DNA from: Flavobacteriales bacterium
GTDB taxonomy: Bacteria > Bacteroidota > Bacteroidia > Flavobacteriales_E > Vicingaceae
Assembly: GCA_013359255.1 (NCBI GenBank)
Contig: JABWCF010000001.1
Location: forward strand, 176,982 to 240,981
Length of the DNA: 64,000 nt
Direction: 5' to 3'
The stretch's first letter is position 1; each line of letters starts with the position of its first letter. Of the stretch, positions 19,350 to 29,521 are shown piece after piece. The position numbers and the translations under genes are program-made. Under the pieces are notes generated by a model. It was not told the DNA's origin, did no database searches, and saw nothing but the letters and a program-made list of their open reading frames with translations.

Positions 19350-19545
19350 TTCGTTTCCCATTGTTCTCGATACGCTCTGCTACTCGAACGGACAAAGAAG
19401 GAGCTAAAACAATAAAAAAAATGTCACTTCGAGTAGCGAGGAACGAGCGTATCGAGAAGAACAGTTTTTATCTCAACCCCTTTGTCTGTTCTAGATACGG
19501 TTTAATTCCGTTAGCTCTGCATTAAACCTACTAGAACGGACAAAA
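19350..19545. repeat. Cluster of TGTC(A/C)(C/G)TTCGAGTAGC...GTATCGAGAA interspersed repeats in both orientations
   Basis: Inverted copy about 19360-19400 (TTCTCGATACGCTCTGCTACTCGAACGGACA), direct copy 19422-19462 (TGTCACTTCGAGTAGCGAGGAACGAGCGTATCGAGAAG), degenerate copy about 19485-19545. Confidence 0.65.
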
Positions 19546-19640
19546 AAATAATAGGAGTAGGGTTTAATTTTCCAATACTCAAATTTTATCTTTTAGTGGA
19601 GTAGCTTTGCAAGTCAATATTTTTACAAAATGGCTGATAT

Positions 19641-19886
19641 ATGGCATCTTTTCCTCAATACCGAAAGTATAAAAACAATAAAAGCTATTTTAAAATACTA
19701 TCGGAGCAGGAGTTTTATGAAATCCAACTGCAGAGAAACCAAAAAAACATTTACCATGTAAAAGTTAAAGTTTTACCGGATAGAAATTATTTACACGATA
19801 TGCTTTACAACTATGAAGATTACTGGGATAAGTGCGATGAAAATGAAATCAAATTTATCGAAACACATTTAAAAACAAGCAGTTAA
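19641..19886 (+). CDS. Small conserved hypothetical protein
   Basis: 81 aa ORF (an ATG at 19630 is out of frame), no overlap with other genes, immediately upstream of rpmG. Confidence 0.55.
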   Translation: MASFPQYRKYKNNKSYFKILSEQEFYEIQLQRNQKNIYHVKVKVLPDRNYLHDMLYNYEDYWDKCDENEIKFIETHLKTSS

Positions 19887-19939
19887 AAGCAGAAAGCAAC
19901 AAAAAAATAAAATCATTTTAATTCATTCAATAAAAATAG

Positions 19940-19947
19940 TACATTTG
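19940..19947 (+). promoter_or_regulatory. Putative Bacteroidota -7 promoter element (TACATTTG)
   Basis: TAnnTTTG match 20 bp upstream of the rpmG ATG. Confidence 0.5.
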
Positions 19948-19967
19948 CCGTCCCAAAAAAAGTAAAA

Positions 19968-20150
19968 ATGGCAAAGAGAGGTAACAGAATACAGGTTATT
20001 TTAGAATGTACCGAACACAAAGACAGCGGAAAACCAGGTACAAGCCGGTATATCACAACCAAAAACCGCAAAAATACCCCAGATAGGTTGGAACTGAAAA
20101 AGTATAATCCAATCCTAAAAAAAATAACTGTTCACAGAGAAATTAAATAA
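19968..20150 (+). CDS. rpmG: 50S ribosomal protein L33
   Basis: [60 protein letters not shown]. Confidence 0.96.
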   Translation: MAKRGNRIQVILECTEHKDSGKPGTSRYITTKNRKNTPDRLELKKYNPILKKITVHREIK

Positions 20151-20158
20151 TATAAGAA

Positions 20159-20314
20159 ATGGCAAAGAAAGTAGTAGCAACCTTAAAAAAGGGCGATGGA
20201 AAAAGTGTAACCAAAGTAATTAAAATGGTACGCTCGCCCAAAACTGGAGCCTATACCTTTAAAGAGGAAATAGTGCCCAATGAATTGGTAAAAGAATTTT
20301 TAGCAAAGAAATAA
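20159..20314 (+). CDS. DUF4295 domain-containing small protein (absent from supplied ORF track)
   Basis: MAKKVVATLKKGDGKSVTKVIKMVRSPKTGAYTFKEEIVPNELVKEFLAKK* between rpmG and ftsY, the usual Bacteroidota context. Confidence 0.88.
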   Translation: MAKKVVATLKKGDGKSVTKVIKMVRSPKTGAYTFKEEIVPNELVKEFLAKK

Positions 20315-20335
20315 CCCGTACCTGCGGAATTTACA

Positions 20336-20367
20336 GAAGCTTCTCTTGCCGGAGAGGCTTTTTTTAT
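20336..20367 (+). terminator. Intrinsic terminator
   Basis: AAGCTTCTC-TTGCC-GGAGAGGCTTTTTTT. Confidence 0.65.
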
Positions 20368-20377
20368 TTAAAAAAGT

Positions 20378-21328
20378 ATGTCGTTTTTTAATTTTTTCAG
20401 CAAATCCAACAAAGAGACTTTAGATAAAGGTCTTCACAAAACCAAAGAAGGATTGATGGGTAAACTAGCTCGTGCCATTGCAGGCAAAAGCACAGTAGAT
20501 GAAGAAGTGCTAGACAATTTGGAAGAAAGCCTCATTTCGGCCGATGTAAGCGTAGAAACCACCCTAAAAATTATTGATAAAATACAAAAAAGAGTTGCCA
20601 AAGAAAAGTATGTTAATACTTCCGAATTGCATACCGTTTTAAAAGACGAAATAATCTCTTTACTATCGGAAAACAAAAGCGTAAACGGTAGTTTTTTAAA
20701 AGACAATTTGCCAAAACCGTATGTTATAATGGTAGTAGGAGTAAATGGTGTAGGTAAAACCACAACCATTGGAAAATTGGCATACCAATTTAAAAATCAA
20801 AATCAAAAAGTGCTTTTAGGAGCCGCAGATACTTTCAGAGCAGCCGCAGTAGATCAACTGAAAATATGGTCGGAAAGAGTAGGCGTTTCTATCGTATCTC
20901 AGGGCATGGGAGCCGACCCCGCATCGGTGGCATACGATACACTTAACTCGGCAAAAGCACAAGGATCCGATGTGGTAATAATAGATACTGCGGGAAGGTT
21001 GCACAATAAAGTAAACCTAATGAACGAACTTACCAAAATCAAAAACGTAATGAAAAAGGTGTATCCCGATGCACCTCATGAAGTACTTTTAGTGTTAGAT
21101 GCTTCTACAGGGCAAAATGCCTTAGAGCAGGCCAAGCACTTTACGGCAGCCACCGAAGTAAATGCCTTAGCACTTACTAAATTAGACGGAACCGCCAAGG
21201 GCGGAATAGTGCTTAGTATTGCCGAGCAGTTTAAAGTTCCTGTAAAATACATTGGTGTAGGAGAAAAAATGGAAGATTTACAACTGTTTAATAGCGGGGA
21301 GTTTGTTGATAGTTTATTCAAAAAATAA
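20378..21328 (+). CDS. ftsY: Signal recognition particle receptor FtsY
   Basis: VVGVNGVGKTTTIGKLA, AADTFRAAAVDQL, VIIDTAGRLHNK, LTKLDGTAKGG. Confidence 0.97.
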   Translation: MSFFNFFSKSNKETLDKGLHKTKEGLMGKLARAIAGKSTVDEEVLDNLEESLISADVSVETTLKIIDKIQKRVAKEKYVNTSELHTVLKDEIISLLSENKSVNGSFLKDNLPKPYVIMVVGVNGVGKTTTIGKLAYQFKNQNQKVLLGAADTFRAAAVDQLKIWSERVGVSIVSQGMGADPASVAYDTLNSAKAQGSDVVIIDTAGRLHNKVNLMNELTKIKNVMKKVYPDAPHEVLLVLDASTGQNALEQAKHFTAATEVNALALTKLDGTAKGGIVLSIAEQFKVPVKYIGVGEKMEDLQLFNSGEFVDSLFKK

Positions 21329-21392
21329 CCCCAATTCTTAAAATTGTTTAACTTTCCGCATTATTTTTGGAAAAACAAATACCGATTATACT

Positions 21393-23177
21393 ATGAAAAA
21401 AAATGTATTCCTTCTGTTCTTAACGGCACTATCTACCTCTGTATTCGCAACCCTATCCACACCACAACTTTCCTTGCCTGCCGATGGTGCCACAGTAATT
21501 ATGCCTAATGCCTTTTTAAAATGGGAACCGGTTACCAATGCAACGTATTACAGAATACAAGTAGATACCAATGCTAATTTTACCAATCCGAAAAGTTTTA
21601 TTTCTATTCCAACCGGTTTTTATTGTGCCAACTTATTATTCGGAACAGATTATTATTGGAGAATTAAAGCTAAAAGCCCCAGCGATTCTTCAGTTTGGTC
21701 TAATGCGTTTTTGTTCACTACATTTTATAACGAGTTTACGTTGAACACACCTAAAATGGTAAATGCAAAAGCTACTTTTACAGTTAGTGCCAATGCCGAT
21801 ATAACCAGTGATGTACTTACTATTAACGGAGTAAATCTAACCGAAGGTCTGCATTTTATAGCAGGTGGTTCTGCAAATGCCACAGCCACAAATATTGCCA
21901 ATGCTATTAATATTCATGTAAGTTTAATGGGGGTGGTAACAGCAACCACTTCTAACAACAAAGTAGATGTTTGGGCCGTGGCAAACGGCACTTTTGGAAA
22001 TGGTATTCCGGTTTCTTTTACCGCAGGAGGAGCCGCAGGAGGCTCTTGGAACGGAGCCTCTTTAACAAACGGCAGTTTTGGAATAGAGGCTGTTAAGGGG
22101 AATCTAACGTGGAACGCCATTACCGGTGTAAATTCTTATCAATACGAAATAGATATTACCCCATTATTCAACTCTCCAAACAACAAAAAAGGAATAGTGC
22201 CCTTCGGAACCAACTTAGCCGAAGTCGATCAGTTGTTTTTTGATACCTATTATTATTGGAGATTAAGAGCCATTCACTCACAAGATACCAGCGGATGGTC
22301 TGCCTACTTAACTTTTAAAACTCCAGCAGAAATAATACATCTTTCACCTGCTCCTTCTTTTACCGGAGCAATGGCTAATCAACAAATGAAATGGAATTTA
22401 ATGGCTGGTGTGCAGGAATATGACGTGCAATACGATACTACATCTAATTTTAATTCTACCGAGTTAAAAACAATCTACAATGTTTTTAGTCCGCTTAATT
22501 ATGCAAATGCCATTAAACTGCATTTTAATCAAAAATATTACTGGAGAGTAAGAGGTGTTCACGATTTTGATATTTCCGGATGGTCAACCTCGTGGAATTA
22601 TACCACCATTAATCAAATTCCTTTATACCAACCGGCTAATACATCTTCAACTTCTTCGCCTATTCCAACATTTGTTTGGAAAAATGTAACCGGCATAACA
22701 AAATATGAATTGCAATTAGATGTAAACAGCAACTTTACAACCCCCACCACTTATGTGGTAAATCAAAACGGATCTGATTCTGCTTATACATTACAAAATG
22801 CATTGGTTATGAATCAAATCTATTTTTGGAGAGTAAGAGCCATGCACTCAAACGACACCTCTTCGTGGTCTGTTCCGTTTTCTTTTACCGCTTCAAATAC
22901 TTCGGTTGCCGAAACTATTTCAAAAGCTTCTATTAATGTTTTTCCTAACCCTGCCAAAGAGGTTGTAAATATTAGTGTGTCAAATATGTCATCCTCTTTC
23001 GTAAATGTAATTTTAATTGATATGCTTGGAAAAACGGTATTTGAAAGTATTCACACCATCAATACTTCTGACCAAAACATTAATATAGATTTAAGTAAAG
23101 TGAATCAGGGTATATATTTTATTAATGTAATATCCGAAAACGAAAAACTTACAAAACGAATCGTGGTAAACAAATAA
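21393..23177 (+). CDS. Secreted protein with Fn3-like repeats and T9SS type A sorting domain
   Basis: Signal peptide; repeats ending YYWRIKAKSPSDSSVWS / YYWRLRAIHSQDTSGWS / YYWRVRGVHDFDISGWS / YFWRVRAMHSNDTSSWS; C-terminal INVFPNPAKEVVNISVSN...NQGIYFINVISENEKLTKRIVVNK. Confidence 0.9.
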   Translation: MKKNVFLLFLTALSTSVFATLSTPQLSLPADGATVIMPNAFLKWEPVTNATYYRIQVDTNANFTNPKSFISIPTGFYCANLLFGTDYYWRIKAKSPSDSSVWSNAFLFTTFYNEFTLNTPKMVNAKATFTVSANADITSDVLTINGVNLTEGLHFIAGGSANATATNIANAINIHVSLMGVVTATTSNNKVDVWAVANGTFGNGIPVSFTAGGAAGGSWNGASLTNGSFGIEAVKGNLTWNAITGVNSYQYEIDITPLFNSPNNKKGIVPFGTNLAEVDQLFFDTYYYWRLRAIHSQDTSGWSAYLTFKTPAEIIHLSPAPSFTGAMANQQMKWNLMAGVQEYDVQYDTTSNFNSTELKTIYNVFSPLNYANAIKLHFNQKYYWRVRGVHDFDISGWSTSWNYTTINQIPLYQPANTSSTSSPIPTFVWKNVTGITKYELQLDVNSNFTTPTTYVVNQNGSDSAYTLQNALVMNQIYFWRVRAMHSNDTSSWSVPFSFTASNTSVAETISKASINVFPNPAKEVVNISVSNMSSSFVNVILIDMLGKTVFESIHTINTSDQNINIDLSKVNQGIYFINVISENEKLTKRIVVNK

Positions 23178-23202
23178 TTTTTTTTGTTGTTTTAAACAAA
23201 AA

Positions 23203-23234
23203 AAACTGCCGCCAAGTGCGGCAGTTTGTTTTTA
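23203..23234 (+). terminator. Intrinsic terminator
   Basis: AAACTGCCGC-CAAGT-GCGGCAGTTTGTTTTT. Confidence 0.8.
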
Positions 23235-23246
23235 ATGTGAATACTA

Positions 23247-24557
23247 ATGCGAACTAAATCGATAAATAAAAAAAAGGTAAATATTATTACACTAGGTTGC
23301 TCTAAAAACGTCTTCGATTCAGAAGTGTTAATGGGACAATTGCATGCCAATCAGTTTGAAGTAAGCCATGAAAAAGAAAACACAAATGCCGGTATTGTAA
23401 TTATAAACACTTGTGGTTTCATAGATTCAGCAAAACAGGAATCGATAAATACCATTCTTCAATTTGCCCAAGCCAGAAAAAAAGGCCAGATTGAAAAACT
23501 AATAGTTTCAGGTTGTTTATCCGAACGATACAAGACCGAATTAGAAAAAGAAATTCCGGAAGTAGATGCCTATTTCGGAACCAAAGAATTACCTCATTTG
23601 TTAAAAACACTAAATGCCGATTATAAACATGAATTAGTAGGCGAAAGGATACTTACCACACCTAAACATTACGCCTATTTTAAAATTGCTGAGGGTTGCG
23701 ATAGACCTTGCTCCTTTTGTGCTATTCCGCTGATGAGAGGAAAACACGTTTCATTTCCTATACAGGAATTAGTTACAAACGCCCAAAAACTTGCTGATAA
23801 TGGAGTAAAGGAGTTAATATTAATTGCACAGGATTTAACCTACTACGGACTCGATTTATACAAAGAAAGAAAACTTTCTGAATTACTAAGTCGTCTTTCC
23901 GATGTAAATGGGATAGAATGGATACGCTTGCACTATGCCTATCCAAGCGGATTTCCATTAGATGTAATAGACGTAATGAAACAAAAAAGCAATATTTGTA
24001 AATACCTGGATATTCCACTACAACATGCCTCGAATAAAATGCTGGAAGCTATGCGAAGAGGTACTACAAAAGAAAAAATTACCGCCCTGATAAATGATAT
24101 AAGAAATAAAATTCCGGAAATTGCGATACGAACCACGCTTATTACAGGGTATCCGGGCGAAACAGAAAAAGATTTTGAAGAGTTAAAAGATTTTGTATTA
24201 AAAATGCGATTCGACCGCTTGGGGGTTTTTCCCTATTCGCACGAAGAAAATACGTATGCTTTTGCTTTTAAAGATGATGTGCCCGAATCGCTGAAAGTAG
24301 CACGGGCAAATGAAATTATGCAATTGCAACAAGAAATATCTTTATCATATAATCAAGAAAAAATAGGAAAAAAAATGAAAGTACTTTTCGATAAAAAGGA
24401 AGGAAACTATTTTGTAGGTCGTACCGAGTACGACTCGCCCGATGTGGATAATGAAGTGCTTCTGGAAGCCCAAGAAGCCTACGTAAGAATAGGCGATTTT
24501 GCTAATGTAGAAATAACCGGAGCCAGTGAGTTTGACCTTTTTGCCAAGTTGATTTAA
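23247..24557 (+). CDS. rimO: Ribosomal protein S12 methylthiotransferase RimO
   Basis: TLGCSKNVFDSEVLMGQL, INTCGFIDSAKQES, EGCDRPCSFCAIPLMRGKHVS, C-terminal TRAM. Confidence 0.95.
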   Translation: MRTKSINKKKVNIITLGCSKNVFDSEVLMGQLHANQFEVSHEKENTNAGIVIINTCGFIDSAKQESINTILQFAQARKKGQIEKLIVSGCLSERYKTELEKEIPEVDAYFGTKELPHLLKTLNADYKHELVGERILTTPKHYAYFKIAEGCDRPCSFCAIPLMRGKHVSFPIQELVTNAQKLADNGVKELILIAQDLTYYGLDLYKERKLSELLSRLSDVNGIEWIRLHYAYPSGFPLDVIDVMKQKSNICKYLDIPLQHASNKMLEAMRRGTTKEKITALINDIRNKIPEIAIRTTLITGYPGETEKDFEELKDFVLKMRFDRLGVFPYSHEENTYAFAFKDDVPESLKVARANEIMQLQQEISLSYNQEKIGKKMKVLFDKKEGNYFVGRTEYDSPDVDNEVLLEAQEAYVRIGDFANVEITGASEFDLFAKLI

Positions 24558-24560
24558 CCA

Positions 24561-26135
24561 ATGAAAATAGCAGAAATACCATACACGCAAACACCACTTT
24601 TAACTACGTTAGTAAAAGATTATTTAGAAAATAAATTGCCTGTTGAGTGGGGTGGTATCTATCCCGATTGGAAAGATGTTGAGAAAAAAATTGAACAAAG
24701 AAAATCATTTACACATCGTCAGCTTTTAGTACAAATTATAAATAAACAATATCACTCAGTTGCCCTTAATGAAAAAGTAAAAAACAATATCTATTCTCTA
24801 CAAGAAAGCAATACATTTACGGTAACCACAGGGCATCAGTTGTGCCTGTTTTTGGGCCCGCTTTATGTAGTTTATAAAATACTGCATTGCATTAAATTAG
24901 CAAATGAGTTAAATCAAAAAAATAAGCAGTACCATTTTGTGCCTGTATTTTGGATGGCTTCGGAAGACCACGATACACAAGAAATAAACCATGTTTTTGT
25001 GAAGGGTGAAATGATAAAATGGAATGTAAGCGAACCTATACCTGCCGGAAAACTTTCTACAGAAGGAATAGAAAAGGCTATTGAACAACTTCATAAATCG
25101 CTTGGATTGCAACAACATTCAGAAGCAATCATATCACTTTTTAAAGAAGCTTATTTGAATCATAAAAATTTAGCACAAGCTACTCGTTACATAATAAACG
25201 AACTTTTTGGTTCGTACGGAATAGTGGTTATAGATGGAGATGAAAGAGAATTCAAAAAAATAGTTAAACCTATTTTTAAAAAAGAAATAAACGAACAATG
25301 CATAGAAAAAAACGTGGAAAAGGCCATTCAATACATGGTGCCACATTCTTATAAAATTCAGGCAAATCCACGCAACTGTAATATTTTTTGGCTCCATGAA
25401 AATCAAAGAATACGTATAGAAAGAGTAGAAGATAAATTTTATCTTTCCGGCACAAACCAGATATTCACTAAAGAAGAAATACTGAATAGAATAGACGAAA
25501 CTCCGGAGAAATTCAGTCCCAATGTGTTGATGAGGCCTTTGTATCAGGAAACGGTGTTGCCCAATTTGGCAAATGTAGGAGGAGCTGCAGAAACGGCATA
25601 TTGGTTAGAACTTACCGAGGTTTTTAAAGAACTGAATATTCCTTTTCCTTTGTTGTTTTTAAGAGCTTCAGTTGTTCTAATAGAAGAAAAAACTGTACAA
25701 AAAATAAAAAAAACAGAACTAAAAGTGGAAGATTTTTTTTCGGAAGAAGGCGAGCCGGAAAGAAAATATCTAAAAAAAAATAATTTAGTGTTTAAAACAG
25801 AGAGCCCTTTGTTAACAGCCTTTTTAGAAGAGTTGCAGCAAAATATTGTACATATCGATGCATCGCTAGAAACAAGTGCAAAAGCAACTGCCCAAAAAAT
25901 AAAAAACGAGTTAGAACAATTAGAAAAGAAAGTACAACGTGCTATAAAACTTAAAAACGAAGTACAACTCGAGCAGATAAAAAAAAGCAAAGAGAAATTA
26001 TTTCCACAAAATAAAATGCAGGAACGTACTGTAAATTTTTCCGAGTATTTTGTAAACACCCCTCATTTTATGGGTTATATCTATGAAGCAATTGATGTTA
26101 GCGGAAAAAATATTACAGTACTTAAATGTTTATAA
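24561..26135 (+). CDS. bshC: Bacillithiol biosynthesis cysteine-adding enzyme BshC
   Basis: FTVTTGHQLCLFLGPLYVVYKI, FVPVFWMASEDHDTQEINH, VLPNLANVGGAAETAYWLEL. Confidence 0.94.
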   Translation: MKIAEIPYTQTPLLTTLVKDYLENKLPVEWGGIYPDWKDVEKKIEQRKSFTHRQLLVQIINKQYHSVALNEKVKNNIYSLQESNTFTVTTGHQLCLFLGPLYVVYKILHCIKLANELNQKNKQYHFVPVFWMASEDHDTQEINHVFVKGEMIKWNVSEPIPAGKLSTEGIEKAIEQLHKSLGLQQHSEAIISLFKEAYLNHKNLAQATRYIINELFGSYGIVVIDGDEREFKKIVKPIFKKEINEQCIEKNVEKAIQYMVPHSYKIQANPRNCNIFWLHENQRIRIERVEDKFYLSGTNQIFTKEEILNRIDETPEKFSPNVLMRPLYQETVLPNLANVGGAAETAYWLELTEVFKELNIPFPLLFLRASVVLIEEKTVQKIKKTELKVEDFFSEEGEPERKYLKKNNLVFKTESPLLTAFLEELQQNIVHIDASLETSAKATAQKIKNELEQLEKKVQRAIKLKNEVQLEQIKKSKEKLFPQNKMQERTVNFSEYFVNTPHFMGYIYEAIDVSGKNITVLKCL

Positions 26136-26163
26136 ATTGCTAAATTTTATTTATTATCCTTGT

Positions 26164-26171
26164 TATCTTTG
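26164..26171 (+). promoter_or_regulatory. Putative Bacteroidota -7 promoter element (TATCTTTG)
   Basis: TAnnTTTG match inside the 5' end of the annotated guaA ORF; suggests initiation downstream of 26160. Confidence 0.45.
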
Positions 26172-26174
26172 CCC

Positions 26175-27704
26175 ATGCAGGAAATGATACTTATCTTAGA
26201 TTTTGGTTCTCAATACACTCAATTAATAGCACGCAGAATAAGAGAACTGAATGTATATTGTGAAATTCACCCCTTTAACAAACTTCCGGAAAATCTTTTA
26301 TCGGTTAAAGGTGTAGTGCTTTCGGGTAGCCCTTTTTCAGTACGAGATATAAACGCTCCTCATCCCGATTTATCAAATATTAAAGGCAAAATGCCAATGC
26401 TGGGAGTTTGTTACGGAGCACAATATTTATCGCACTTTTTTGGCGGTGAAGTAGCCCCGTCTGATACGAGAGAATACGGCAGAGCAAATTTAAAATTTAT
26501 AAATACAGAAAGCTCTTTATTAAAAGGCTTAAAAGAAAACACGCAAGTATGGATGTCTCATGCCGATACCATCAAAAAACTTCCTCAAAATGCATACATT
26601 ATTGCCAGTACGGCCGATGTAGAAATTGCAGGTTATTCAATCAATAACGAAGAAACATACTGCATTCAGTTTCACCCTGAAGTGTACCATACTACAGAGG
26701 GGGCCGCATTGCTCAAAAATTTTGTAGTAAATATTTGTGGCTGCACTCAAAACTGGACTCCCGATTCCTTCATTGAAACCACTATTGCCGAATTGAAAAA
26801 AAAGCTAGGAAATGATAAAGTGGTATTAGGCCTATCGGGAGGAGTAGATTCTACTGTGGCAGCAGTACTTTTACACAAAGCCATCGGAAAAAAATTGCAC
26901 TGTATATTTGTTGATAACGGGCTGCTTCGGAAAAACGAATTCGAAAATGTATTAGACCAATACAAACACTTAGGACTTAACGTAAAAGGAGTAGATGCGA
27001 AAAATAATTTCTACTCCGCCCTCGATAAACTGTCAGATCCGGAACAAAAACGAAAAGCCATCGGAAAAGTTTTTATAGAAGTGTTTGATAGTGAAGCACA
27101 CCGAATAAATGATGTAAAGTGGTTGGCACAAGGAACCATCTACCCCGATGTAATAGAATCGGTATCTGTAAACGGCCCTTCAGCAACTATTAAATCGCAT
27201 CACAATGTGGGTGGATTACCCGATTATATGAAGCTAAAAATTATTGAACCCCTGCGTTTGCTTTTTAAGGATGAAGTAAGAAGAGTTGGAAACGCATTAG
27301 GGCTTCAACCAGAATTATTAGGCCGACATCCTTTTCCTGGTCCGGGGCTTGCCATTCGCATACTAGGCGAGATTACTCCTGAAAAGGTACGTATTTTGCA
27401 AGAAGTAGATTATTTATTTATAGAAGGACTGAAAAAAGCAAATTTATATAACGATGTTTGGCAGGCAGGCGTTATACTTTTACCCGTAAAATCGGTAGGT
27501 GTAATGGGTGATGAACGAACCTACGAAAACGTAGTAGCACTACGTGCAGTTTCTTCTACCGATGGAATGACAGCCGACTGGTGCCATTTGCCTTATGAGT
27601 TTTTGGCTCAAACATCTAACGAAATAATTAATAAAGTAAAGGGGGTAAACCGAGTGGTGTACGATATTAGTTCTAAACCCCCAGCAACAATAGAATGGGA
27701 ATAA
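26175..27704 (+). CDS. guaA: GMP synthase (glutamine-hydrolysing)
   Basis: [66 protein letters not shown]; start at 26175 or 26184. Confidence 0.96.
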   Translation: MQEMILILDFGSQYTQLIARRIRELNVYCEIHPFNKLPENLLSVKGVVLSGSPFSVRDINAPHPDLSNIKGKMPMLGVCYGAQYLSHFFGGEVAPSDTREYGRANLKFINTESSLLKGLKENTQVWMSHADTIKKLPQNAYIIASTADVEIAGYSINNEETYCIQFHPEVYHTTEGAALLKNFVVNICGCTQNWTPDSFIETTIAELKKKLGNDKVVLGLSGGVDSTVAAVLLHKAIGKKLHCIFVDNGLLRKNEFENVLDQYKHLGLNVKGVDAKNNFYSALDKLSDPEQKRKAIGKVFIEVFDSEAHRINDVKWLAQGTIYPDVIESVSVNGPSATIKSHHNVGGLPDYMKLKIIEPLRLLFKDEVRRVGNALGLQPELLGRHPFPGPGLAIRILGEITPEKVRILQEVDYLFIEGLKKANLYNDVWQAGVILLPVKSVGVMGDERTYENVVALRAVSSTDGMTADWCHLPYEFLAQTSNEIINKVKGVNRVVYDISSKPPATIEWE

Positions 27705-29521
27705 TGAAGAAACTAAAAATAGTTTTACTGCTGCTGTTTTTTGCAGGAATTTCGGGTTTTGCTCAAATCGAATCGGGCACTGAAACGGTTACTGTAAACG
27801 GAAAAAAGTATTATTTATATACAGTAGAAAAAGGAAACACGCTATATTCTATTTCCAAGCAATTCAATACACCACTCGAAATCATTATACTCGAAAATCC
27901 TCACATAAAAGATAAACCCATTAACAAAGGCGATGTACTTAAAATTCCGGTAAAGCATACTGAAGAGAGCACCTTCTACAAAAACGGAGAATTTATATAC
28001 CACAAGGTAAAACAAGGCGAAACGATTTACGCCATTGCTAGAGAATATAATATTAGTGCTAATGATATCTTGGCAAACAATCCGGATGCAGGCGATGAAT
28101 TAAAACCGGAGCAAATGCTAAAAATTCCTGTTTCAAAAATAAAAAAACAATACTCTGAGTCGTTACCAATACCGACAAATAAAAAAACACATCTGGTAAA
28201 CAAAGGCGAAACCTTGTACTCTCTTTCTAAGCTATATAATGTGCCTGCCGATTCCATATTAAAGGCAAATAACGGGTTGCCTAGTGGTTTAAAAGAAGGA
28301 GAAACCATCTTTATTCCGGAAATAGCAGTTAAAAATTCCACAGTACAACTAAGTACTGCTACCATAAAAAACTCGTTTACTGCTACCGGACTAAAAAATA
28401 CCTATCATGTAGCTTTGATTTTACCTTTTTTTGTTTATCAAAACACCGAATTAGAGCAGGCTCAAAGTGGAAAACCCATTGATGAACAATATGTATTTCC
28501 CCGATCAAAAATTGCATTCGAGTTTTATCAGGGAGTGTTGCTTGCACTCGATTCGTTAGAAAAAAGACTTGGGAAAGATAAGTTCAAATTATTTGTTTTT
28601 GATTCAGGAAGAGATACAAATAATATTTCAGAAATTTTGGTAAAGCCCGAAATGAAAACGATGGATTTAATCATTGGCCCACTTTATTATTCAGCTTTTG
28701 TTAAAACAGCCGAATTTGCAAAAGAATATCAGATTCCCATTGTTTCGCCCGTTGCCATAAATAATAAAGTGTTGCTCGGAAACCCTTATGTAATGAAAAC
28801 GCAGCCTTCTAAAACCGTACAAATTACGCGTTTTGCAGAATATGTAGTAGACTCCTTTCGTTTAGATAATGTAATAATAATACAGCCGGCTGATCAGGAA
28901 TCAGCTTCTTCGGCTACCCTTTTCAATACGGCTTACAAAAATTATTTAACTCAAAAACGAGATACTTCAGCATCTTCATTTCCAAAAATTATTGCATGGG
29001 GTTCCGGAAGCATAAGCACACTAAATACTGCCCTTTCTAAAGAAAAAAGAAATTTTATTTTTATCCCCACTTCCAGTCAAATTTTTGCAACAGAACTTAT
29101 TAATTCATTAAGCGGCTTACATGAATCTTATCGAGTTTCTATAGGAGGCCTTGAAAATTGGCTTAAATACGAAAATATAGATATTGCCTATTTCAATAGG
29201 TTTAATTTGCATGTAGTAAAAGGAGGGCATGTGAATAGCGAAAATTCTAATTCTTTAGCAATAAGGAATGAATATGTTAATAAATTTGGCACATATCCCG
29301 GCAGTTATGCCATGTCGGGCTTTGAAACTACCTTATTCTTTTTAGAAAGATTGAACGAATTTGGCAAAGGATTTATGGATCAATTAAGAAACTATTACAC
29401 TGAAAATAACCCCTATACGAACTTTAAATTTTTGAAAACAGGTCCCGAAAGTGGTTTTGAAAACACCTCTTCTACCATTGTGTACTACAGGGATTATATG
29501 TTAATAAAAGAGAATAGGTAA
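27704..29521 (+). CDS. LysM-repeat secreted protein with periplasmic-binding (ABC substrate/receptor-ligand-like) domain
   Basis: Signal peptide; LysM repeats YTVEKGNTLYSISKQFNTPLEIII, HKVKQGETIYAIAREYNIS, HLVNKGETLYSLSKLYNVP; C-terminal substrate-binding-like region. ATG overlaps the guaA TAA. Confidence 0.86.
   Translation: MKKLKIVLLLLFFAGISGFAQIESGTETVTVNGKKYYLYTVEKGNTLYSISKQFNTPLEIIILENPHIKDKPINKGDVLKIPVKHTEESTFYKNGEFIYHKVKQGETIYAIAREYNISANDILANNPDAGDELKPEQMLKIPVSKIKKQYSESLPIPTNKKTHLVNKGETLYSLSKLYNVPADSILKANNGLPSGLKEGETIFIPEIAVKNSTVQLSTATIKNSFTATGLKNTYHVALILPFFVYQNTELEQAQSGKPIDEQYVFPRSKIAFEFYQGVLLALDSLEKRLGKDKFKLFVFDSGRDTNNISEILVKPEMKTMDLIIGPLYYSAFVKTAEFAKEYQIPIVSPVAINNKVLLGNPYVMKTQPSKTVQITRFAEYVVDSFRLDNVIIIQPADQESASSATLFNTAYKNYLTQKRDTSASSFPKIIAWGSGSISTLNTALSKEKRNFIFIPTSSQIFATELINSLSGLHESYRVSIGGLENWLKYENIDIAYFNRFNLHVVKGGHVNSENSNSLAIRNEYVNKFGTYPGSYAMSGFETTLFFLERLNEFGKGFMDQLRNYYTENNPYTNFKFLKTGPESGFENTSSTIVYYRDYMLIKENR

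Noticed and set aside
25544-26059. Minus-strand 171-aa Ser/Phe/Cys-rich ORF
   Set aside because: Antisense to bshC, biased composition typical of spurious ORFs.
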